The notes beneath the pieces were generated by a model. It did not search any database, was not told where the DNA came from, and saw nothing but the letters and a program-made list of their open reading frames with translations. Position numbers and translations under genes: made by a program. A DNA stretch of 64,000 nt, taken from the NCBI RefSeq assembly GCF_009363095.1, contig NZ_CP045295.1, forward strand, positions 992,001 through 1,056,000, read 5' to 3'. The stretch is from Paenibacillus cellulositrophicus (lineage in GTDB: Bacteria; Bacillota; Bacilli; Paenibacillales; Paenibacillaceae). Of this stretch, positions 50,488 to 60,389 are shown one piece after another. Within the stretch, counting starts at the first letter, position 1. Every line of letters starts with the position of its first letter.

Positions 50488-52953
50488 TTATGATTTGGAC
50501 TCTGTCCGGCTCGGCTCGGAGCCGTTCACGAGCAAATCGACAATCTCGTCCTTCTTCTCCACATGCACGAGCATCTTGCCGATCGATTTCCGCTCGGCGA
50601 GCGGCGCCTGCTCCGAATTGAAGCTGAAGCTTTGGCCTGCTTGGGTCATGGCCGTGATCTCAAGCGGCTCGCGGCAATAAAACGCTCCCGCGATGCGGGT
50701 TCCGTTCGGCTTCACCCGCTTGCCTTCCTTGAACTCGAACGTAGCCAGTCCCTTGCCGCCGCGGCTCTGCGGCAGATAATCCGCCAGCAGCGTCCGTTTG
50801 CCGTAGCCCAGATCCGTCAGGGTGAGGATTTCGCCCTCGTCCTCTTCCACCCACAGGGCGGATACGACCTCATCGCCTTCCTTGAGCTGAATTCCGCGCA
50901 CCCCGGCAGATACGCGGCCCATCGCATTAACCTCCTGCTCCTTGAAGCGGATGCTCATGCCGTCCCTGCTGACCAGCAAAATGTCTTTGTCGTTATTGCT
51001 CATCGTTACCGACAGGACCGCATCGTCGCTGCCGACCTTGCAAGCGGCAACCGCGCTGGAGCGGTTTGTCATGTATTCTTTCAGCTCCGTCCGCTTCACT
51101 TGGCCCTTGCGGGTCACGAAGACGAGCGATTTATCCGGCTGATCAAAATTGTTGACAGGGATGGCCCCGACGATCTCGTCTTCCTTCGCCAGGTTGATGA
51201 CGTTGACGATCGCCGTTCCCGGGTCCTTCCACTTGAACTCCGGCACCTGATGCACCGGCAGCAGGAAGAACTGGCCTCGCTGCGTAAAGATCAGCAGATT
51301 ATCCAGCGTGTTGACCTCCAGCACCCTGTTGACATAATCGCCTTCCTTCACCCCGGAGCTGTCCAGCTCCCCGCCGGAACGCGTAAACGACAGCATGCTC
51401 GTCCGCTTGATGTATCCATCGTTGGACAGAGTTACGAGCACATCCTCCGAGCTGACCATGACTTCCAGGTTGACCTTGATTTCTTCAACCTCGCCCTGGA
51501 TCGAAGAGCGCCGGTCCACGCCGTACTTGTCGCGGATTTCGAGCAGCTCCTTGCGGATCAGCGCGATCAGCTTCTTGTCGCTCTCCAGAATCGCCTGGTA
51601 CTGGGCGATCTTCTTATGCAGCTCGTCCAGCTCCTTCTGCAGCGTCGTGATCTCCAGGTTGGTCAGACGGTACAGCTGCAGGGTCAGAATGGCATCGGCC
51701 TGACGCTCCGTAAACCCGAACATCCACTGCAGGTTGTTCTGCGCATCCTGACGGTTGCTGGAAGCCTTGATGGCCGCAATGACTTCGTCCAGAATGTTCA
51801 GTGCCTTGACAAGACCTTCGAGTACATGGGCTCTGGCCTCCGCCTTCTCGAGGTCAAACTGCGTCCGGTACGTCACGACCTCGCGCTGATGCTCGATGTA
51901 CGCCTGCAGCATCGCTTTCAGTCCAAGCTGCTGCGGCGCCTTGTTGACGATGGAGACCATGTTGAAGTTGTACGTCACCTGCAAATCGGTCTTCTTAAGC
52001 AGATATGCCAAAATGCCCTGGGCATCCGCTTCCTTCTTGATTTCGACAACGATGCGCAATCCTTCGCGGCCGCTTTCGTCACGAACCTCCGAAATTCCCT
52101 CGATTTTTTTCTCGAGTCGAATATTCTCCATTTGTGTCACCAGACGCGATTTGACGACCTGGTACGGAATTTCGGTAATAACGATTTGCTGCTTGCCGCC
52201 GCGCAGAAACTCAATGTCCGCCTTAGACCGGAGATAAATCCGTCCCTTGCCCGTCTGGTACGCTTCCTTGATGCCGTCGCCGCCCATGATCAGGCCGCCC
52301 GTCGGGAAGTCCGGACCTTTGATAAAGGTCATAATCTCGTCCAGCTCGATTTCCGGCTTCTGCATCACAGCGATGCATGCGTCGATCACCTCGCGCAGGT
52401 TGTGCGGCGGAATCTCGGTTGCAAAACCGGCGGAAATGCCGCTGACCCCGTTGACCAGCAGATTCGGATATCTGGAAGGAAGAACGACCGGCTCCTTGGC
52501 AGTATTATCAAAGTTGTCCTTGAACTGTACTGTGCGCTTCTCAATATCCCGCAGCAGCTCCATGGCGATCGGCGACAGGCGGGCTTCCGTGTACCGCATC
52601 GCTGCAGCTGGGTCATCGTCAATCGAACCCCAGTTGCCGTGACCGTCCACAAGCACATGCCCCATCTTCCAAGGCTGGGCCATCCGGACCATGCCGTCAT
52701 AGATGGACGCATCCCCGTGGGGATGATAGTTGCCCATGACGTCCCCGACGGTTTTAGCGGATTTGCGGTAAGGTTTATCCGGTGTGTTGCCCGAATCGTA
52801 CATCGCGTACAGAATCCGGCGTTGAACAGGCTTCAGGCCGTCCCGCACATCGGGAATGGCCCTGTCCTGAATAATATATTTGGAGTACCGGCCAAAGCGG
52901 TCGCCGACGACCTCCTCCAGAAAGGCCGGCAAAAATTGTTCCGATAAGCTCAT
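50488..52953 (-). CDS. parC: DNA topoisomerase IV subunit A
   Basis: An 821-residue type IIA topoisomerase A subunit, which cuts and rejoins DNA to unlink daughter chromosomes. It has [17 protein letters not shown] (about 37-53) and the catalytic Tyr121 in [11 protein letters not shown]-terminal beta-pinwheel repeats are present ([23 protein letters not shown] and similar). The partner parE is 11 bp upstream; this pairing, and the absence of a GyrA box, separates it from gyrA. The quinolone-determining region reads [10 protein letters not shown] (77-86): the position equal to Staphylococcus aureus GrlA Ser80 is Ala82, and the equivalent of Glu84 is Asp86. Confidence 0.95.
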   Translation of the reverse strand: MSLSEQFLPAFLEEVVGDRFGRYSKYIIQDRAIPDVRDGLKPVQRRILYAMYDSGNTPDKPYRKSAKTVGDVMGNYHPHGDASIYDGMVRMAQPWKMGHVLVDGHGNWGSIDDDPAAAMRYTEARLSPIAMELLRDIEKRTVQFKDNFDNTAKEPVVLPSRYPNLLVNGVSGISAGFATEIPPHNLREVIDACIAVMQKPEIELDEIMTFIKGPDFPTGGLIMGGDGIKEAYQTGKGRIYLRSKADIEFLRGGKQQIVITEIPYQVVKSRLVTQMENIRLEKKIEGISEVRDESGREGLRIVVEIKKEADAQGILAYLLKKTDLQVTYNFNMVSIVNKAPQQLGLKAMLQAYIEHQREVVTYRTQFDLEKAEARAHVLEGLVKALNILDEVIAAIKASSNRQDAQNNLQWMFGFTERQADAILTLQLYRLTNLEITTLQKELDELHKKIAQYQAILESDKKLIALIRKELLEIRDKYGVDRRSSIQGEVEEIKVNLEVMVSSEDVLVTLSNDGYIKRTSMLSFTRSGGELDSSGVKEGDYVNRVLEVNTLDNLLIFTQRGQFFLLPVHQVPEFKWKDPGTAIVNVINLAKEDEIVGAIPVNNFDQPDKSLVFVTRKGQVKRTELKEYMTNRSSAVAACKVGSDDAVLSVTMSNNDKDILLVSRDGMSIRFKEQEVNAMGRVSAGVRGIQLKEGDEVVSALWVEEDEGEILTLTDLGYGKRTLLADYLPQSRGGKGLATFEFKEGKRVKPNGTRIAGAFYCREPLEITAMTQAGQSFSFNSEQAPLAERKSIGKMLVHVEKKDEIVDLLVNGSEPSRTESKS

Positions 52954-52964
52954 CCATTCACCTT

Positions 52965-54947
52965 CTATTCCTCGAACTCTCTAAAGTCCACGTTTTCCAC
53001 GATCCAGCGCTTGCGCGGATCAATCTTGTCGCCCATCAGCGTGGAGACGCGCCGTTCGGCCTTGGCGGCATCCTCGATCTGCACCTGCAGCAGCGTTCTG
53101 GTATCCGGGTTCATCGTCGTTTCCCACAGCTGTTCGGGGTTCATTTCGCCGAGCCCCTTGTAGCGCTGAAGCTCGTAGTTTTTACCGAACTCTTTTAAAT
53201 AGTTTTGCAGCTGCTCGTCGTTATATGCATAACGGATCGTCTCCAGCTTGCCGGATTTCCGCGTAATTTTGTACAGCGGAGGCTGAGCGATATACACTCT
53301 TCCGGCATCGATCAGCGGCTTCATGTAACGGTAGAAAAAGGTCAGCAGCAGCACTTGAATGTGCGCTCCGTCCGTGTCTGCGTCGGTCATAATAATAATT
53401 TTGGAGTAATTGCTGTCTTCGATTTCAAACTCGTTGCCGATGCCGGCCCCGATGGCGGAAATGATCATCCGGTATTCTTCATTTTTCATAATGTCGGCGA
53501 GCTTCGCCTTCTCCGGATTCATCGGCTTCCCCTTCAGCGGAAGGATTGCCTGAATTTTAGAATCCCGGCCCTGCTTGGCCGATCCGCCCGCAGAGTTACC
53601 TTCCACGACAAACAGCTCCGTACGAGTAAAATCCTTCGACTGCGCCGGCGACAGCTTGCCGCCCAGATTCGAGCTCTCGCTGCGCTTCTTGCCGCTGCGC
53701 ATATCGTCGCGCGCTTTCCGCGCGGCTTCCCTCGCTTTGGAGGCCTGGATCGCCTTTTTGATCAGCGTCTGGGCCACCTGCGGATTTTCCTCAAGGAAAA
53801 TCTGCATTTTCTCCGACACGACCGCATCGACGGTGCTCCGCGCGGAAGCGCTGCCGAGCTGGTCCTTGGTCTGGCCCACGAATTCGACCTCGGCCATCTT
53901 AACGCTGATGACCGCCATCATGCCTTCGCGCAGATCGTTCCCCTCAAGGTTTTTGTCCTTTTCTTTCAGCAGGTGATTTTTGCGGGCATAATCGTTCATC
54001 ACGCGCGTGTAGGCCGTTTTAAAGCCTGTTTCATGCGTACCGCCGCCGCGAGTCGGAATCGAGTTAACGAAAGAAGCGATCGTTTCGGTATATCCTGCGT
54101 TGTACTGCAGGGCCACCTCGACCTCGACGTCTTCCTTTTCCCCATAAAAGTGAATGACGTCATGCATGACGTCTTTGCCTTCGTTCAGAAATTCGACGAA
54201 CTGGCTGGCGCCGCCTTCATAGAAAAACTCGTCCTGGCGGTCCGCACGCTCGTCCTTCAGGACGATCCGCAGCCCGGAGTTCAAGAACGCAATTTCCTGA
54301 AGCCGTTCGGCGAGGGTATCGTAAGTTACGTTGATACCGCCTTGAAACACACGCGCGTCAGGCTTAAACGTCACCTTGGTGCCGGTCTTGTTCGTATTGC
54401 CCAGCACTTCCAGGCCGGTCACCGGCTCACCGACGTGCTCCTTGCCGTTCTTGTCCTGCCAATATTCAAAACGCATCCGGTGAATCTTGCCTTCCCGGTA
54501 AATTTCCACCTCAAGCCATTCCGACAGCGCGTTGGTCACCGAAGCGCCTACGCCGTGCAAACCGCCGGACTTCTTATAACCCGATCCGCCAAATTTGCCG
54601 CCGGCATGCAGGATCGTATATACGACCTGCGGCGTAGGGATACCCGTCTTGTGCATGCCCGTGGGGATTCCCCGCCCGTTGTCCAGAACGGTGATAGATC
54701 CGTCTTTGTGTACCGTAATTTCGATTCTCGTGCAGTATTTGGCTAAATGCTCGTCTACAGCATTATCAACAATTTCCCATACCAGATGATGAAGTCCGGA
54801 TGAGCTGGTGCTGCCAATATACATACCTGGCCGTTTGCGAACCGCAACCAGGCCTTCGAGCACTTGAATGTCGTCAGCATCGTATCCGGTTTGGCCGTTC
54901 GGGCCGCCCTTTGATGACTCTGCAAACATATCGATCTGCTCGACCAT
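52965..54947 (-). CDS. parE: DNA topoisomerase IV subunit B
   Basis: A 660-residue ATPase subunit of topoisomerase IV. The GHKL ATP site is in [16 protein letters not shown] with DNGRGIPTG (about 79-87) and [14 protein letters not shown]. The Toprim metal-binding motif [14 protein letters not shown] is at about 449-462, with PLKGKPMN and a DADTDGAH motif (about 524-531). GGGGG precedes the ATG. It is followed 11 bp later by parC. A dyad sits 31 bp before the start. Confidence 0.95.
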   Translation of the reverse strand: MVEQIDMFAESSKGGPNGQTGYDADDIQVLEGLVAVRKRPGMYIGSTSSSGLHHLVWEIVDNAVDEHLAKYCTRIEITVHKDGSITVLDNGRGIPTGMHKTGIPTPQVVYTILHAGGKFGGSGYKKSGGLHGVGASVTNALSEWLEVEIYREGKIHRMRFEYWQDKNGKEHVGEPVTGLEVLGNTNKTGTKVTFKPDARVFQGGINVTYDTLAERLQEIAFLNSGLRIVLKDERADRQDEFFYEGGASQFVEFLNEGKDVMHDVIHFYGEKEDVEVEVALQYNAGYTETIASFVNSIPTRGGGTHETGFKTAYTRVMNDYARKNHLLKEKDKNLEGNDLREGMMAVISVKMAEVEFVGQTKDQLGSASARSTVDAVVSEKMQIFLEENPQVAQTLIKKAIQASKAREAARKARDDMRSGKKRSESSNLGGKLSPAQSKDFTRTELFVVEGNSAGGSAKQGRDSKIQAILPLKGKPMNPEKAKLADIMKNEEYRMIISAIGAGIGNEFEIEDSNYSKIIIMTDADTDGAHIQVLLLTFFYRYMKPLIDAGRVYIAQPPLYKITRKSGKLETIRYAYNDEQLQNYLKEFGKNYELQRYKGLGEMNPEQLWETTMNPDTRTLLQVQIEDAAKAERRVSTLMGDKIDPRKRWIVENVDFREFEE

Positions 54948-54977
54948 TCATGCTCCCCCTTTGTGTATCTTTATGTA

Positions 54978-54992
54978 GGATGAATTTCATCC
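54978..54992. promoter_or_regulatory. Palindrome upstream of parE
   Basis: GGATGAA-T-TTCATCC is a perfect 7+7 dyad with a one-base centre, 31 bp before parE. It could be an operator or an RNA hairpin. No T-run follows. Confidence 0.35.
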
Positions 54993-55028
54993 AAAATGCA
55001 AACAGATGTTTTGTTATCCTTGTCCATT

Positions 55029-56027
55029 TTAATTCAAGATATCCCTTTTCGTAAAGACAAGGAAAGAGATTGCAATCGCAGCAGCCCCCCAAACCGTCAG
55101 CACGATGAGGGAAAACGTCAAGCTCATGCCCTCGATCGGCGCCGGCGTGCCCGACAGGTAATTGGTCAACTGCAGGTTGACCATAAATAAATATTTGGCG
55201 CTGCTCCATGCGGACGCCATGTTCGTCAATATTGAGCCGGCAATCAGAGCCGCCATCATGACGACGATACTGGCGGCGGTACTGCGGACAAGCACGGACA
55301 CCATAAATGCGAGCACCCCGACGACAAGGCTGACGCACCAGGCAAGGCCCGCCTGCATCAGCAGGTATTCCCACTGCGGAACGGCATGAACGGCGGACAT
55401 ATCCACCTCCGAGCCGCGGATAAGAAAGCCGGTGAACACCGGAATCGTAAAGCCTTTGTAGCCAAATACCGCGCCCGAAATCAAATAAGTGATGATGACC
55501 GTCGCCACGACGATTAACGAATTGTACATGACCAGCGCGATCAATTTGCTGAGCAGTACTTTCCACCTTTTGACCGGCCGGGTCAGCAGCATTTTGATCG
55601 TGCCCGATGTCCTCTCGCCCGATACGATATCCGAGGCGATCGCCATAACCAACAGAGGTATGAACAAGGAAATGGAGTTGTCCAAAAACTCGCGGGTAAA
55701 GGTGACGCCGTTCGGCTCGTTCGGGTTCACGTCATGGTCCAGGTAATACTGCAGCTGCTGGATAAAAATTTTCCGGAACTTTTTCCATTCGTCCGGAACG
55801 CGGTCGCTGCTGAGTGAATTTTCATTATCGGTGATCTGCTGCTGAACTTCAAGCCGCCAATCGCCGTGAAACTTCTCGCGTGTCCGTTCGGCCGAGCGCA
55901 TCTGGGCGTAGGTGAACATGGGCACCAGGACGACAAGGATCAGCAATACGACATAAAACCGTTTCTTTTTGATGATTTTGATCGTTTCGTTTTTGACCAG
56001 CGGAAGCAGGTTAATCAATGCTCTCAC
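55029..56027 (-). CDS. ABC-2 type transporter permease
   Basis: A 332-residue membrane protein. An N-terminal span (about 22-40) is followed by an extracellular loop and five further spans. SDIVSGERTSGTIKMLLTRPVKRWKVLLSKLI (about 141-172) is the conserved ABC-2 coupling segment. It overlaps the preceding ATPase gene by 17 bp. Together they form an exporter of the CcmA/YhaP-like type; the substrate (peptide, lipid or drug) is unknown. Confidence 0.88.
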   Translation of the reverse strand: MRALINLLPLVKNETIKIIKKKRFYVVLLILVVLVPMFTYAQMRSAERTREKFHGDWRLEVQQQITDNENSLSSDRVPDEWKKFRKIFIQQLQYYLDHDVNPNEPNGVTFTREFLDNSISLFIPLLVMAIASDIVSGERTSGTIKMLLTRPVKRWKVLLSKLIALVMYNSLIVVATVIITYLISGAVFGYKGFTIPVFTGFLIRGSEVDMSAVHAVPQWEYLLMQAGLAWCVSLVVGVLAFMVSVLVRSTAASIVVMMAALIAGSILTNMASAWSSAKYLFMVNLQLTNYLSGTPAPIEGMSLTFSLIVLTVWGAAAIAISFLVFTKRDILN

Positions 56028-56994
56028 CTTCCGTCATTTTGAGGAACAGCTGTTCCAGAGTCGGATTAATTTTATGCACGCTCCTGACTTCAATCCCTGC
56101 TGAAACGAGCTGTCTGACGATGGAGGCGACATGCTGTTCGTCCATCCGGGTCACGATCGCTTCCTGCCCCATACCAGCGATGATGGCGTCATCGAGCACC
56201 TCTTCGGCGTCCGAAATCACCTCTACGCCTGCCTGCCGGCTGAGTAAGGATCTGCCTTCTCCCACGGAAGAGAGATCCCATATGACATATAGGGCATTTT
56301 CCGATACCAGCTCTTCAACAGGACCCACGGCCAGTACGCGCCCCTTGCTGATGATGGCCACCCGGTCGCACAGCAGCTGGATTTCGCTCAGCAGGTGGCT
56401 GGACACAAATACGGCGAGCCCTTCATCGGCCAGCTGACGGATAAACTGTCTCAGCTCCTTGATTCCTTTCGGATCGAGCCCGTTGGTCGGCTCATCCAGG
56501 ATCAGCAGCTTGGGCCGTCCCAGAAGGGCTTGGGCGATTCCAAGCCGCTGCCTCATCCCGAGCGAATACGTGCTGACCTTGTCATGAATGCGCTGGTCGA
56601 GCCTGACGATGTCAACCACTTCCTGGATACGCTGACGGTCTATGCCGCGCTGCATCCGGGCAAAATGCTCGAGGTTCTCCCATCCTGTCAAATACGTATA
56701 CGCCTCCGGGTTTTCGACGATCGAGCCTACAAACCGGAGCGCCTGCTCCTGATTCTTGTTCACGTCGTATCCGCACACCCGGATAGTACCGCTGGTCGGC
56801 TTGATCAAATCCACCAGCATGCGGATGGTCGTCGTTTTGCCTGCCCCGTTCGGGCCCAGAAAGCCGAACACTTCGCCCTCCCGAACGTCGAAGGTGACAT
56901 CGTGAATGATCCACTTCCGCCCGATCTTCTTCTTCACATGCTCCACCGACAGAACGACGTCATCCTGCGATTTCAAGATGCTTCCTTCAGACAT
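56011..56994 (-). CDS. ABC transporter ATPase (ABC-2 exporter type)
   Basis: A 327-residue ATPase with Walker A GPNGAGKTT (about 48-56), signature YSLGMRQRLGIAQALLG (about 143-159), Walker B LLILDEPTNGLDP, the His switch SSHLLSE, and a 100-residue C-terminal extension typical of ABC-2 exporters. It pairs with the overlapping permease and follows the SGNH hydrolase gene by 33 bp. Confidence 0.92.
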   Translation of the reverse strand: MSEGSILKSQDDVVLSVEHVKKKIGRKWIIHDVTFDVREGEVFGFLGPNGAGKTTTIRMLVDLIKPTSGTIRVCGYDVNKNQEQALRFVGSIVENPEAYTYLTGWENLEHFARMQRGIDRQRIQEVVDIVRLDQRIHDKVSTYSLGMRQRLGIAQALLGRPKLLILDEPTNGLDPKGIKELRQFIRQLADEGLAVFVSSHLLSEIQLLCDRVAIISKGRVLAVGPVEELVSENALYVIWDLSSVGEGRSLLSRQAGVEVISDAEEVLDDAIIAGMGQEAIVTRMDEQHVASIVRQLVSAGIEVRSVHKINPTLEQLFLKMTEGESID

Positions 56995-57027
56995 ATGCGC
57001 GCCTGACGCCCCTTTCCCGCTTCTTTC

Positions 57028-57876
57028 TCACAACATTCCCTGTACAATTCGCTCCGCAATCCGCTCATATCCTTGATCGTTCGGATGGAAATGGTCCGTC
57101 GACAAATACTTGTTCAAATGGTGCTGAAACAGGTCGAACGTCGGAACAAGCGTCATGTTGTCATATTTATTGATGACCGTGAGCGCAGCACTGTTCCACT
57201 CCGAAACGGCCTGATTACCGGCCACTTTAAGATCCTTCACGTCTCCAAACGGATTATAGAGCCCGACGTAAATGATGAGCGCACCCGGGTTGATCTTCCG
57301 GATTTGCTCCAAAATTTGCTGCAGCTGTTTCTTCGCCTGGGGCAGCGCTTCCAGCAGCTCATCAGGGTCCAGATCCGCAGCCTCTCCGTCGTTAGCCGCG
57401 GTACCGGTCTGGCTGCCTGACAGCAGATCCGCCCCCTGGAACAAATCATTGCCCCCGATGGACAACAGGATGATGTCCGCCTCGCCAAGCACGTACCGGG
57501 TCCCTTGTTCCCTCAGCTTCGGAAGCAGTCCGGATGTGGTCAGCCCGTTAATGCCAAGATTGTTCAGCAGGGTCACCTTCTTGCCCGTAGCCTCCGCAAG
57601 CTTGGTCACACTTCGCCGCGCGAAGCCGCTCCCGGTGCTGTCGCCGGTTCCTTTGGCCAGGGAATCTCCGATGACCGCAGCCTTCAGCTCTTTTTTCTGT
57701 TCAATAATGCCCGGTGCCGTTCCTTCAGGTTTGGCGGAAGGAGCCGACAGGTTTAGCTTGCTGCCTTGGGGATGGTTGATATCCTGTACCGCATAGGCGA
57801 AGCCGGCGATGAGGAGGAGCGTTGCCGCTACGGACAGAATGCCGATAATCCGCCAAATCCACTTCGATGAACTCAA
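57028..57876 (-). CDS. Membrane-anchored SGNH/GDSL hydrolase
   Basis: A 282-residue esterase-type hydrolase. An N-terminal membrane segment (about 7-30) is followed by a linker and an extracellular SGNH domain: catalytic Ser in VIGDSLAKGTGD, Gly in NNLGINGLT, Asn in LLSIGGNDLF, and Asp and His in STDHFHPNDQGY. The TTG start at 57876 sits 9 nt after GGAGG; a longer upstream reading lacks a site. It may de-esterify a surface polymer or lipid. It is 33 bp upstream of the ABC exporter genes and probably in one operon with them. Confidence 0.85.
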   Translation of the reverse strand: MSSSKWIWRIIGILSVAATLLLIAGFAYAVQDINHPQGSKLNLSAPSAKPEGTAPGIIEQKKELKAAVIGDSLAKGTGDSTGSGFARRSVTKLAEATGKKVTLLNNLGINGLTTSGLLPKLREQGTRYVLGEADIILLSIGGNDLFQGADLLSGSQTGTAANDGEAADLDPDELLEALPQAKKQLQQILEQIRKINPGALIIYVGLYNPFGDVKDLKVAGNQAVSEWNSAALTVINKYDNMTLVPTFDLFQHHLNKYLSTDHFHPNDQGYERIAERIVQGML

Positions 57877-58043
57877 GACATAATCCCTCCACAGATCAAT
57901 CTGAACGGTCGTTTCCGTAAACGTTATGTACATAAACATAAAACTTCTCCCGGCAATTTGCAAATCATGCCATATTCCCGGTTTTAGCGTCAGCCTTTTT
58001 TGTCGATTTTGTGAACATAGTGGATATTCGGGAGAAACGGAGT

Positions 58044-58049
58044 TATAAT
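58044..58049 (+). promoter_or_regulatory. Candidate -10 of the tRNA-Lys gene
   Basis: A perfect TATAAT lies 20 bp before the mature tRNA 5' end. No good -35 was found at 16-18 bp. Confidence 0.4.
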
Positions 58050-58068
58050 ATTCCCTGTTAGACGACGC

Positions 58069-58141
58069 GGGTTATTAGCTTAGCTGGTAGAGCAGCCGAC
58101 TCTTAATCGGCAGGTCGCAGGTTCGACCCCTGCATAACCCA
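58069..58141 (+). tRNA. tRNA-Lys (anticodon CTT)
   Basis: A 73-nt cloverleaf. The acceptor stem is GGGTTAT/ATAACCC (58069-58075 and 58134-58140) with discriminator A58141. The D arm is AGCTTAGCTGGTAGAGC. The anticodon stem GCCGA/TCGGC carries loop CTCTTAA, anticodon CTT at 58102-58104, and the T arm contains GGTTCGACC. The 3' CCA is not encoded. It is an isolated tRNA gene with its own terminator. Confidence 0.97.
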
Positions 58142-58143
58142 TC

Positions 58144-58186
58144 AAAGCAGAATTCGTATGCTGAAGCATGCGGGTTCTGCTTTTTT
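58144..58186 (+). terminator. Terminator of tRNA-Lys
   Basis: AAAGCAGAA (58144-58152) pairs with TTCTGCTTT (58175-58183), with an inner ATGC/GCAT stem and a run of T. It lies 3 bp after the tRNA. Confidence 0.85.
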
Positions 58187-58269
58187 CAATTCGTATGCAA
58201 CCATCGGACTCACCGGCCAAACCCGGTTTTCCATACTCCCGAGGGATTGACCGAACTTTTTTTAAAATT

Positions 58270-58306
58270 AAAGGGTACCCCTGCCGAACGGCCACGGGGC
58301 ACCCTT
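58270..58306 (-). terminator. Terminator of the CAP-domain protein gene
   Basis: AAGGGT (58271-58276) pairs with ACCCTT (58301-58306), with an inner CCCC/GGGG stem. On the minus strand it is followed by TAATTTTAAAAAAAG. T5 on the other side allows two-way use. Confidence 0.75.
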
Positions 58307-58330
58307 TTTGTTTAGATGATATATGAATGA

Positions 58331-59080
58331 TTAGTTCGCAATAAACTCTTGAACCCAGACCCCATTATAGTAGGCCACACCGATCGTGGTGTAATGGCTG
58401 TTCAAAATGTTCGCGCGGTGGCCTTCGCTGTTCATCCACGCATTCATGACGTCAGCCGGATCCTTTTGGCCTTTGGCGATGTTCTCGCCGGCATAGCTGT
58501 AAGAAATACCGTACTTCTTCATCATGTCAAACGGAGATCCGTACGTTGGAGAATTGTGGTCAAAGTAATTGTTGCTGTACATGTCTTTCGCTTTGTCCAT
58601 CGCCATGCCGGACAGTTTCGTATTTTCCTTCAGCGCACCGAGGCCGGCTTTCGCACGTTCCTGGTTAACCAGCTTGATAACTTGAGCGGCATAGCCGGAC
58701 TTGTCCGCCGTGTTGCTTCCGCTGTTGTTGGACGGAGTCGAAGGCGTCGTAGTCGTTGGCGTCGACGGCTTGCTCGTCTGTGGAGCCGAAGGCTTGCTTG
58801 TTTGCGGCGTGGAAGGTTTGGTCGTCGTTGGCTTCTCCGTTCCCGTTGTCGGTACGTTTACTTGCCCATTGGAAGGCAGCTCGTACACAAAGTTCCAATT
58901 CAAAGAACCGCCGTTATTTTGCAGCAGCTGCTCCAGGTAAGCCTGCAGGCTGCCGAGATCTTGTTTTTGAGGAGCGGAGGTGGCAGAAGCGGCTGATGCA
59001 GATCCGGACCCGATCAGTCCTGCAGCCAGTACGGCAGCGAAAGCTCCTCCGGCGATGGTCTTCATCATTCTGTTTTTCAT
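58331..59080 (-). CDS. Secreted CAP-domain (SCP/YkwD-like) protein
   Basis: A 249-residue secreted protein. A signal peptide ends near ASA-ASA (about 30) and is followed by a short helical region. A Thr/Pro/Ser-rich linker with repeated KPSTPQTS-type units spans about 78-125. A C-terminal CAP domain (about 130-249) has VIKLVNQERAKAGLGAL, DHNSPTYGSPFDMMKKYG, YAGENIAKGQ and MNSEGHRANILN, the canonical CAP2-like signatures with the cavity His/Glu residues. AAAAGGAG precedes the ATG. Bacterial CAP proteins are common in spore formers; their exact role is not settled. Confidence 0.9.
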   Translation of the reverse strand: MKNRMMKTIAGGAFAAVLAAGLIGSGSASAASATSAPQKQDLGSLQAYLEQLLQNNGGSLNWNFVYELPSNGQVNVPTTGTEKPTTTKPSTPQTSKPSAPQTSKPSTPTTTTPSTPSNNSGSNTADKSGYAAQVIKLVNQERAKAGLGALKENTKLSGMAMDKAKDMYSNNYFDHNSPTYGSPFDMMKKYGISYSYAGENIAKGQKDPADVMNAWMNSEGHRANILNSHYTTIGVAYYNGVWVQEFIAN

Positions 59081-59126
59081 CTTGCAAACATCTCCTTTTC
59101 GCAGTGAAATATAGTAAGTTGATTTC

Positions 59127-59153
59127 GTTTACACAGGTTACAAAGTTGTAAAC
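59127..59153. promoter_or_regulatory. Nested dyads before the CAP-domain gene
   Basis: GTTTACA-N13-TGTAAAC (59127-59133 and 59147-59153) encloses TTACAA-AG-TTGTAA (59138-59151). They lie 50-70 bp upstream of the start. This is a possible operator; the binding protein is unknown. The rest of 59154-59337 shows only a weak CTGCGGCT/AGCCGCAG hairpin (59255-59282) that may end the mgl operon. Confidence 0.4.
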
Positions 59154-59337
59154 AATCTACCCTCACATTGTAACATGTTTGTTTCTTTCGGCTACGCCTC
59201 AAATATTGGTAATCCGTCTTACATCAACCATCCGTCCTTCTTTCAGCCGAATTACTGCGGCTCCAGCACAAATAAGCCGCAGCATGAAATGCCGCAGCTT
59301 GTTTGCATGACGAGAAGATCGATTCCTTTATGGCCTA

Positions 59338-60366
59338 TTACTTTTTGGCAGCATACTTCCGCATGTCGAAAGCGACGGCCGCTACGATGATCAATCCCTT
59401 AATGATGAGCTGCCAGTAAGGGCTGATGCCGATAAAGGTCAAGCCATAGTTGATGATCGTGAAGATCAGCACGCCCACCATGACGCCGGGCACCGTGCCA
59501 ATGCCGCCGGTGGTCGACACCCCGCCGACGACGCAGGCCGCAATGGCGTCCAGCTCGTACATATTCCCGTAGTTGTTCGTTGCGCCGCCGGTTCTGGAGG
59601 CTTCGAGCACTCCCGCCAGCCCGTAGAGGGCGCCTGCGATGGCATAGATATAAATCAGGTACTTGGCGACGTTGATGCCCGATACTTTAGCCGCCTGGAT
59701 GTTGCCGCCGATCGCGTACATGTATTTTCCAAGCTTCGTTTTCGTAAAAATGACCCAGACGATGAACGCCACGAAAATGGCGATCAGCACGATATAAGGC
59801 ACGGAATACTGCCCTTCGCCGATATATCCTGTACCGATCGCGGTGAAATCTTTGCGCAGACCCCCGATTGGCTGGGAGTTATTCGGCTCCATATCAAAAT
59901 ACAGCGAGTTCAGGCCGTACACGGCAACCATCGTGCCAAGCGTTGCGATAAACGGCGGAACGTTCAGCTTCGAGACGACCAGCCCGTTAACCAATCCGCA
60001 CAGCAGGCCGACGATAATGGCCAGGACAATGGGCAGCCATACTTGAAGATGCGGCAGATTCGGAAAAAAACGCGCAGCATAGTCCGAGCTCTGCAGCATG
60101 GATGCCGAGATAACCGCGGTCAGGCCGACGATTCGGCCAGCCGACAAGTCGGTTCCGGCCGTGATCAAAATGAACGCAACGCCAAGCGCGATGATGGCGC
60201 GGGTCGATGACTGGATAAGAATGTCCCGCAGCGAGTTTACGGACAGAAAAGAAGGATTGTAAATTGTAATCCCGATGACCAGCAGCACCAGCACGATGTA
60301 AATCGCATACTGCGAGGCAAATCCCTGAAATCTCCTGCCTGTGTTGATTTTATTGGTGTTCAGCAT
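59338..60366 (-). CDS. mglC: Galactose/methyl-galactoside ABC permease
   Basis: A 342-residue CUT2 permease with 8-10 hydrophobic segments. Hallmarks are STRAIIALGVAFILITAGTDLSAGRIVGLTAV (within about 54-85) and GINVAKYLIYIYAIAGALYGLAGVLEASR. The C-terminal part, MVGVLIFTIINYGLTFIGISPYWQLIIKGLIIV, is close to MglC. AAGGAGG precedes the ATG. It is the last gene of mglBAC, 23 bp after the ATPase gene. Confidence 0.9.
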   Translation of the reverse strand: MLNTNKINTGRRFQGFASQYAIYIVLVLLVIGITIYNPSFLSVNSLRDILIQSSTRAIIALGVAFILITAGTDLSAGRIVGLTAVISASMLQSSDYAARFFPNLPHLQVWLPIVLAIIVGLLCGLVNGLVVSKLNVPPFIATLGTMVAVYGLNSLYFDMEPNNSQPIGGLRKDFTAIGTGYIGEGQYSVPYIVLIAIFVAFIVWVIFTKTKLGKYMYAIGGNIQAAKVSGINVAKYLIYIYAIAGALYGLAGVLEASRTGGATNNYGNMYELDAIAACVVGGVSTTGGIGTVPGVMVGVLIFTIINYGLTFIGISPYWQLIIKGLIIVAAVAFDMRKYAAKK

Positions 60367-60389
60367 GTTAGTTCCTCCTTCGGCTTTCC

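Noticed and set aside
50563-52947. A 794-codon plus-strand open frame opposite parC, and a similar long one opposite parE
   Set aside because: The reverse strand of a real, GC-rich gene often stays open; composition is biased and there are no motifs, so these are shadows of parC and parE.
59255-59282. CTGCGGCT/AGCCGCAG hairpin as the mglBAC terminator
   Set aside because: It is in the right place but no T-run follows on the minus strand, so it is mentioned only in passing.
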